Of a DNA stretch of 34,969 bases, positions 32,632 to 34,969 are shown in pieces (the stretch's first letter is position 1; the number at the start of each line of letters is the position of its first letter). Origin of the DNA: Rubripirellula sp. (GTDB lineage Bacteria; Planctomycetota; Planctomycetia; Pirellulales; Pirellulaceae); contig JAQWPZ010000105.1 in the NCBI GenBank assembly GCA_029245125.1, forward strand, positions 1 through 34,969. The letters run 5' to 3'. The notes beneath the pieces are model-generated. The model searched no databases. It saw nothing but the letters and a program-made list of their open reading frames with translations, and was not told the origin of the DNA. The position numbers and the translations under genes were made by a program.

Positions 32632-33288
32632 TCACATGCCGCAAAGTGAAGCCGGTCGCGTGATAGCCAACTTGGTACCGCCGTAGATCCGATTGTCCCA
32701 AGGGCCACCGGGAAACCACTCGGTATCAAATTGCTTTTCTGTCTCGGCGACCAACATGCTACCGGGCGGCGCGTTGTCGATCACGTGTTGCATGATCCGC
32801 TTTAGATCATCGGGACGCTCGTGCCAAAGTGCATAGGGCGGACACAGCAGCACGGTCCAGGGGGTGTCGTTGCTGGGGGCTGCCAGCAGATTCCCGGCCA
32901 AACGGAATGTGTCACCGACTAATAACTGAACCTTCGCTTCAATTTCGAGTGACTCGGTGGTTTTGCGAATGAACGAAGCGGCCCGACGATGTTGTTCGAT
33001 CAACACGGCAGAACTCGCTCCGCGGCTGATCGCCTCCATCCCGAGGACTCCAGTGCCTGCAAATAGGTCAAAGCAGATTGTTCCACTCACTGCCATCCCG
33101 AGAAGATTGAATAAGTTCTCGCGGATGTTGTCCTTCATTGGACGGGTGAAATCGGCGCCGTGATACAGCACCGTCCGCCCACCCATGTCTCCGCCGATGA
33201 TGCGAAGTTTTGTAGGTTTAGGGGATTTGGCTGTCTGGGCTGTTTTCTTGCGCGATTTTGCGGGGCGCTTGGCAGGTCGTGGGCTCAT
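32632..33288 (-). CDS. rsmD: 16S rRNA (guanine-966-N2)-methyltransferase RsmD-like
   Basis: A 218-residue RsmD-type methyltransferase. The pattern LRIIGGDMGGRTV, FTRPMKDNIRENLFNLLG, then the SAM loop CFDLFAGTGVLGMEAISRGA and VLIEQHRRAA is the family order. The catalytic N-PPY motif is usually DPPY but here reads CPPYALW (C149-P-P-Y, numbered from the ATG), which is odd although the PPY core remains. The first 27 residues are a Lys/Ala/Pro-rich tail (RPAKRPAKSRKKTAQTAK) reminiscent of histone-H1-like tails, perhaps helping rRNA binding. I start it at the ATG at 33288 rather than the upstream TTG at 33297. It is transcribed convergently to the di-haem gene. Confidence 0.9.
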   Translation of the reverse strand: MSPRPAKRPAKSRKKTAQTAKSPKPTKLRIIGGDMGGRTVLYHGADFTRPMKDNIRENLFNLLGMAVSGTICFDLFAGTGVLGMEAISRGASSAVLIEQHRRAASFIRKTTESLEIEAKVQLLVGDTFRLAGNLLAAPSNDTPWTVLLCPPYALWHERPDDLKRIMQHVIDNAPPGSMLVAETEKQFDTEWFPGGPWDNRIYGGTKLAITRPASLCGM

Positions 33289-33473
33289 GTTGGACAATAT
33301 ACCGAGATTTGCTCTCGGGTCATCCGGTCAATGGTCGGCGCAAACCGAAACCTCGTTCGTTTCGTAGCAACCGCGGGGAAGGTGGTCGGATGCAGAATGA
33401 CCGGTCCGTTGCTCGACTAACCCCTCCAAAAGCCTGTTCAATCCTCTCTCGCTCAACTTCATTGGGGCTATTC

Positions 33474-34868
33474 ATGTCTTTTCGCCCACAGATTTTTGCC
33501 TTGTTTTTCGCGGTCGCTAACTTGACCTCGATTGCCAGCGGGCAGCCTCCGGTGGAAACCACGGCCAATCCACAGCCCGTTGCGGCAGCGGGGGCCGAGA
33601 TATCTTCCACTGCGGCGGAAATCCTGGGGTCACCAGACGAGACGGCGGGGAGCACGGCTGCTGCGACGGCGAGCACGGCTCAGGAAACCGGAATAATTTC
33701 GCCGAATCCAGCCACAGGAGCTGGGCCAACAGGAGCTGGGCCAACACCGGAAGGTTCCGGGGAAGAACTACCGCCGGGGTATCAGGAGGAACTCAGCCGT
33801 AGGGTGGAGGCGTTTGGCAAGAAACGCGGCGAGCTTGCGATTGCGCTTGGTGATCAGCGGATCATGCATATTCTGTATTTGAACTACGAGAAACGCACCA
33901 AGGCGGATCGCGATGCTTATTACAAGAAGCGTCTTGAGGTTCGGCGACTGATGGATGAGCTTTATGTTTTGGCCGTCGATGTACTGCGACTCGGTTTTGA
34001 GGAAGAGTCAGCTACGTACATTGTGACACTGCTTCAGAATCGTTTTGAACATTGTATCTATGACGTATCAACGCTCGAGGGGGCTGCTCGGTTGATGGAT
34101 GGCGGGTCGAAATTGACTTACGTCTACCAAGTCGCGGCACGATCCGCGATTGCCTCAGGTGAATTCGACATCGCGAAACGCATCTTTGAATCGATCAACG
34201 AAGAGCAGATGGAAGACACCGATAAGACGCTCAAGTTTTATCTCGAGAAATATCAGGCGTCGTTTGAACGCGAGGCTGAAATTCGCACCAAGGAGATCGA
34301 AGAAGATCGACTGCCGCGAGTCAAACTAGAAACGACTCAGGGTGACGTGATGATCGAGTTGTTTCTCGATCAGGCTCCTACGGCTGTCAGTCACTTTATC
34401 GGCCTTGTGGAAGCTGGTTTCTATGACGGGAATGACTTTTCGCAGGTCGTTGACAATTTGTTTGCCTTGAGTGGCGATCCGTCGGGAACAGGATCGGGCA
34501 ACAGCGGAAAATATCTCATGGATGAGCACGCCCGACCGGACGCACGAGATGGCTTTCGAGGGTCACTCGTGATGGCAAAAGTACCGAAAGGGGAAACCGG
34601 CGAGTTCATTCCAAATACTGCCAGCAGCCAATTTGCAATTTTGTTTTTGCCAATCATCTCGATCAGCCAAGAACAGACGATCTTCGGGCGTGTGATCGAG
34701 GGAATGGAGAACATCTCGTACCTGCAACGGGTCGATCCGTTCAAAAAGAAGGAGAAGGGTGAGGTCCAACTGCCACCCGACCGGATCTTGAAAGCTACGG
34801 TGATCCGCCGCCCCGAAGAACTGCCAACACCTCTTTACATCGATCCGCAGCAGTTACTCGGGAGGTAG
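33474..34868 (+). CDS. Exported cyclophilin-fold protein (peptidyl-prolyl isomerase-like)
   Basis: A 464-residue secreted protein. The signal peptide (MSFRPQIFALFFAVANLTSI, then ASGQ) is followed by an Ala/Thr/Gly-rich linker (to about residue 100, with a duplicated GPTGA), a helical domain (about 105-275, TPR-like in look) and a cyclophilin domain (about 283-450: VKLETTQGDVMIELFLDQAP, VSHFIGLVEAGFYDG, SGDPSGTGSG, SQFAILF, IFGRVIEGM). The residues usually reading F-H-R before the strand are F-S-Q (F322-S-Q324), so the catalytic arginine of active cyclophilins is missing. It may be a weak isomerase or a binding chaperone for exported proteins. The frame is open to 33258, but only the ATG at 33474 gives a signal peptide. 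Confidence 0.88.
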   Translation: MSFRPQIFALFFAVANLTSIASGQPPVETTANPQPVAAAGAEISSTAAEILGSPDETAGSTAAATASTAQETGIISPNPATGAGPTGAGPTPEGSGEELPPGYQEELSRRVEAFGKKRGELAIALGDQRIMHILYLNYEKRTKADRDAYYKKRLEVRRLMDELYVLAVDVLRLGFEEESATYIVTLLQNRFEHCIYDVSTLEGAARLMDGGSKLTYVYQVAARSAIASGEFDIAKRIFESINEEQMEDTDKTLKFYLEKYQASFEREAEIRTKEIEEDRLPRVKLETTQGDVMIELFLDQAPTAVSHFIGLVEAGFYDGNDFSQVVDNLFALSGDPSGTGSGNSGKYLMDEHARPDARDGFRGSLVMAKVPKGETGEFIPNTASSQFAILFLPIISISQEQTIFGRVIEGMENISYLQRVDPFKKKEKGEVQLPPDRILKATVIRRPEELPTPLYIDPQQLLGR

Positions 34869-34969
34869 AGTAAGATGGCAGTTATCGCGATCAGCAATTC
34901 GCCGAGCATTGTTAACACCTGAGTCTGCGTGGTAAAATCGGGAGGCCGGCGAAATCATGTGGCGAACTC
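34869..34969. other. Right edge, downstream of the cyclophilin gene
   Basis: One hundred bases. An ATG at about 34957 in ATGTGGCGAAC, with GGGAGG about 12 bases upstream, could be the start of the next gene, but only four codons lie in the window. I see no terminator. Confidence 0.3.

Overview
The window looks like a chromosomal segment of a Rhodopirellula-like planctomycete (family Pirellulaceae). The basis is the gene families. There is a Cys-rich YTV-repeat secreted protein, a type found by comparative work on Rhodopirellula baltica. There are also two sulfatase-fold enzymes, DUF1573 and DUF3179 proteins, a PQQ-type beta-propeller, a di-haem DUF1111-type cytochrome, a membrane Ser/Thr kinase fused to a receiver, and orphan receivers beside a histidine kinase. 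Base composition is moderate and Shine-Dalgarno sites are mostly weak. I see no tRNA, rRNA, IS element, prophage or CRISPR array.

Layout. 346-3183: a TIM-barrel sugar isomerase, then on the minus strand a HAD phosphatase overlapping dinB. 3333-4801: ubiE/menG overlapping ubiX (quinone biosynthesis). 4854-5819: a DUF3179 protein whose first CxxC cysteine is replaced by an in-frame TGA. It converges on a kinase-receiver fusion (5789-7726). 8063-9454: a PQQ-like propeller, followed by about 900 bp of repeat-rich non-coding DNA. 10359-12083: the YTV protein, with a strong terminator, a 14-bp tandem array and a possible small structured RNA behind it. 12861-15753: DUF1573 and a membrane sulfatase/LTA-synthase-like enzyme, probably one operon. 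15875-18052: a secreted sulfatase. 18425-20248: a membrane-anchored thioredoxin-fold protein, again with an in-frame TGA. 20847-22265: an FAD/NAD(P) oxidoreductase. 22462-25577: a receiver-kinase plus three stand-alone receivers, two of them broken. 26352-28150: rpmI, rplT, pheS. 28301-30383: a STAS protein, a frameshifted exported protein and a small membrane protein. 30813-34868: a di-haem cytochrome, rsmD and a cyclophilin-fold protein.

The best candidate for something undescribed is the pair of TGA-interrupted genes. In both, the reading frame continues in the same register with family-like sequence after the TGA, and a short hairpin lies at a distance compatible with a bacterial SECIS element. 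In the DUF3179 gene the TGA sits exactly where a conserved cysteine is expected, giving a U-x-x-C motif. Two exported selenoproteins are therefore possible. Against this, three other genes in the window are broken by TAG, TAA or a homopolymer frameshift. Gene decay or sequence error is therefore a real alternative.

A second theme is many short tandem duplications (12-21 bp units), found in both non-coding and coding DNA.
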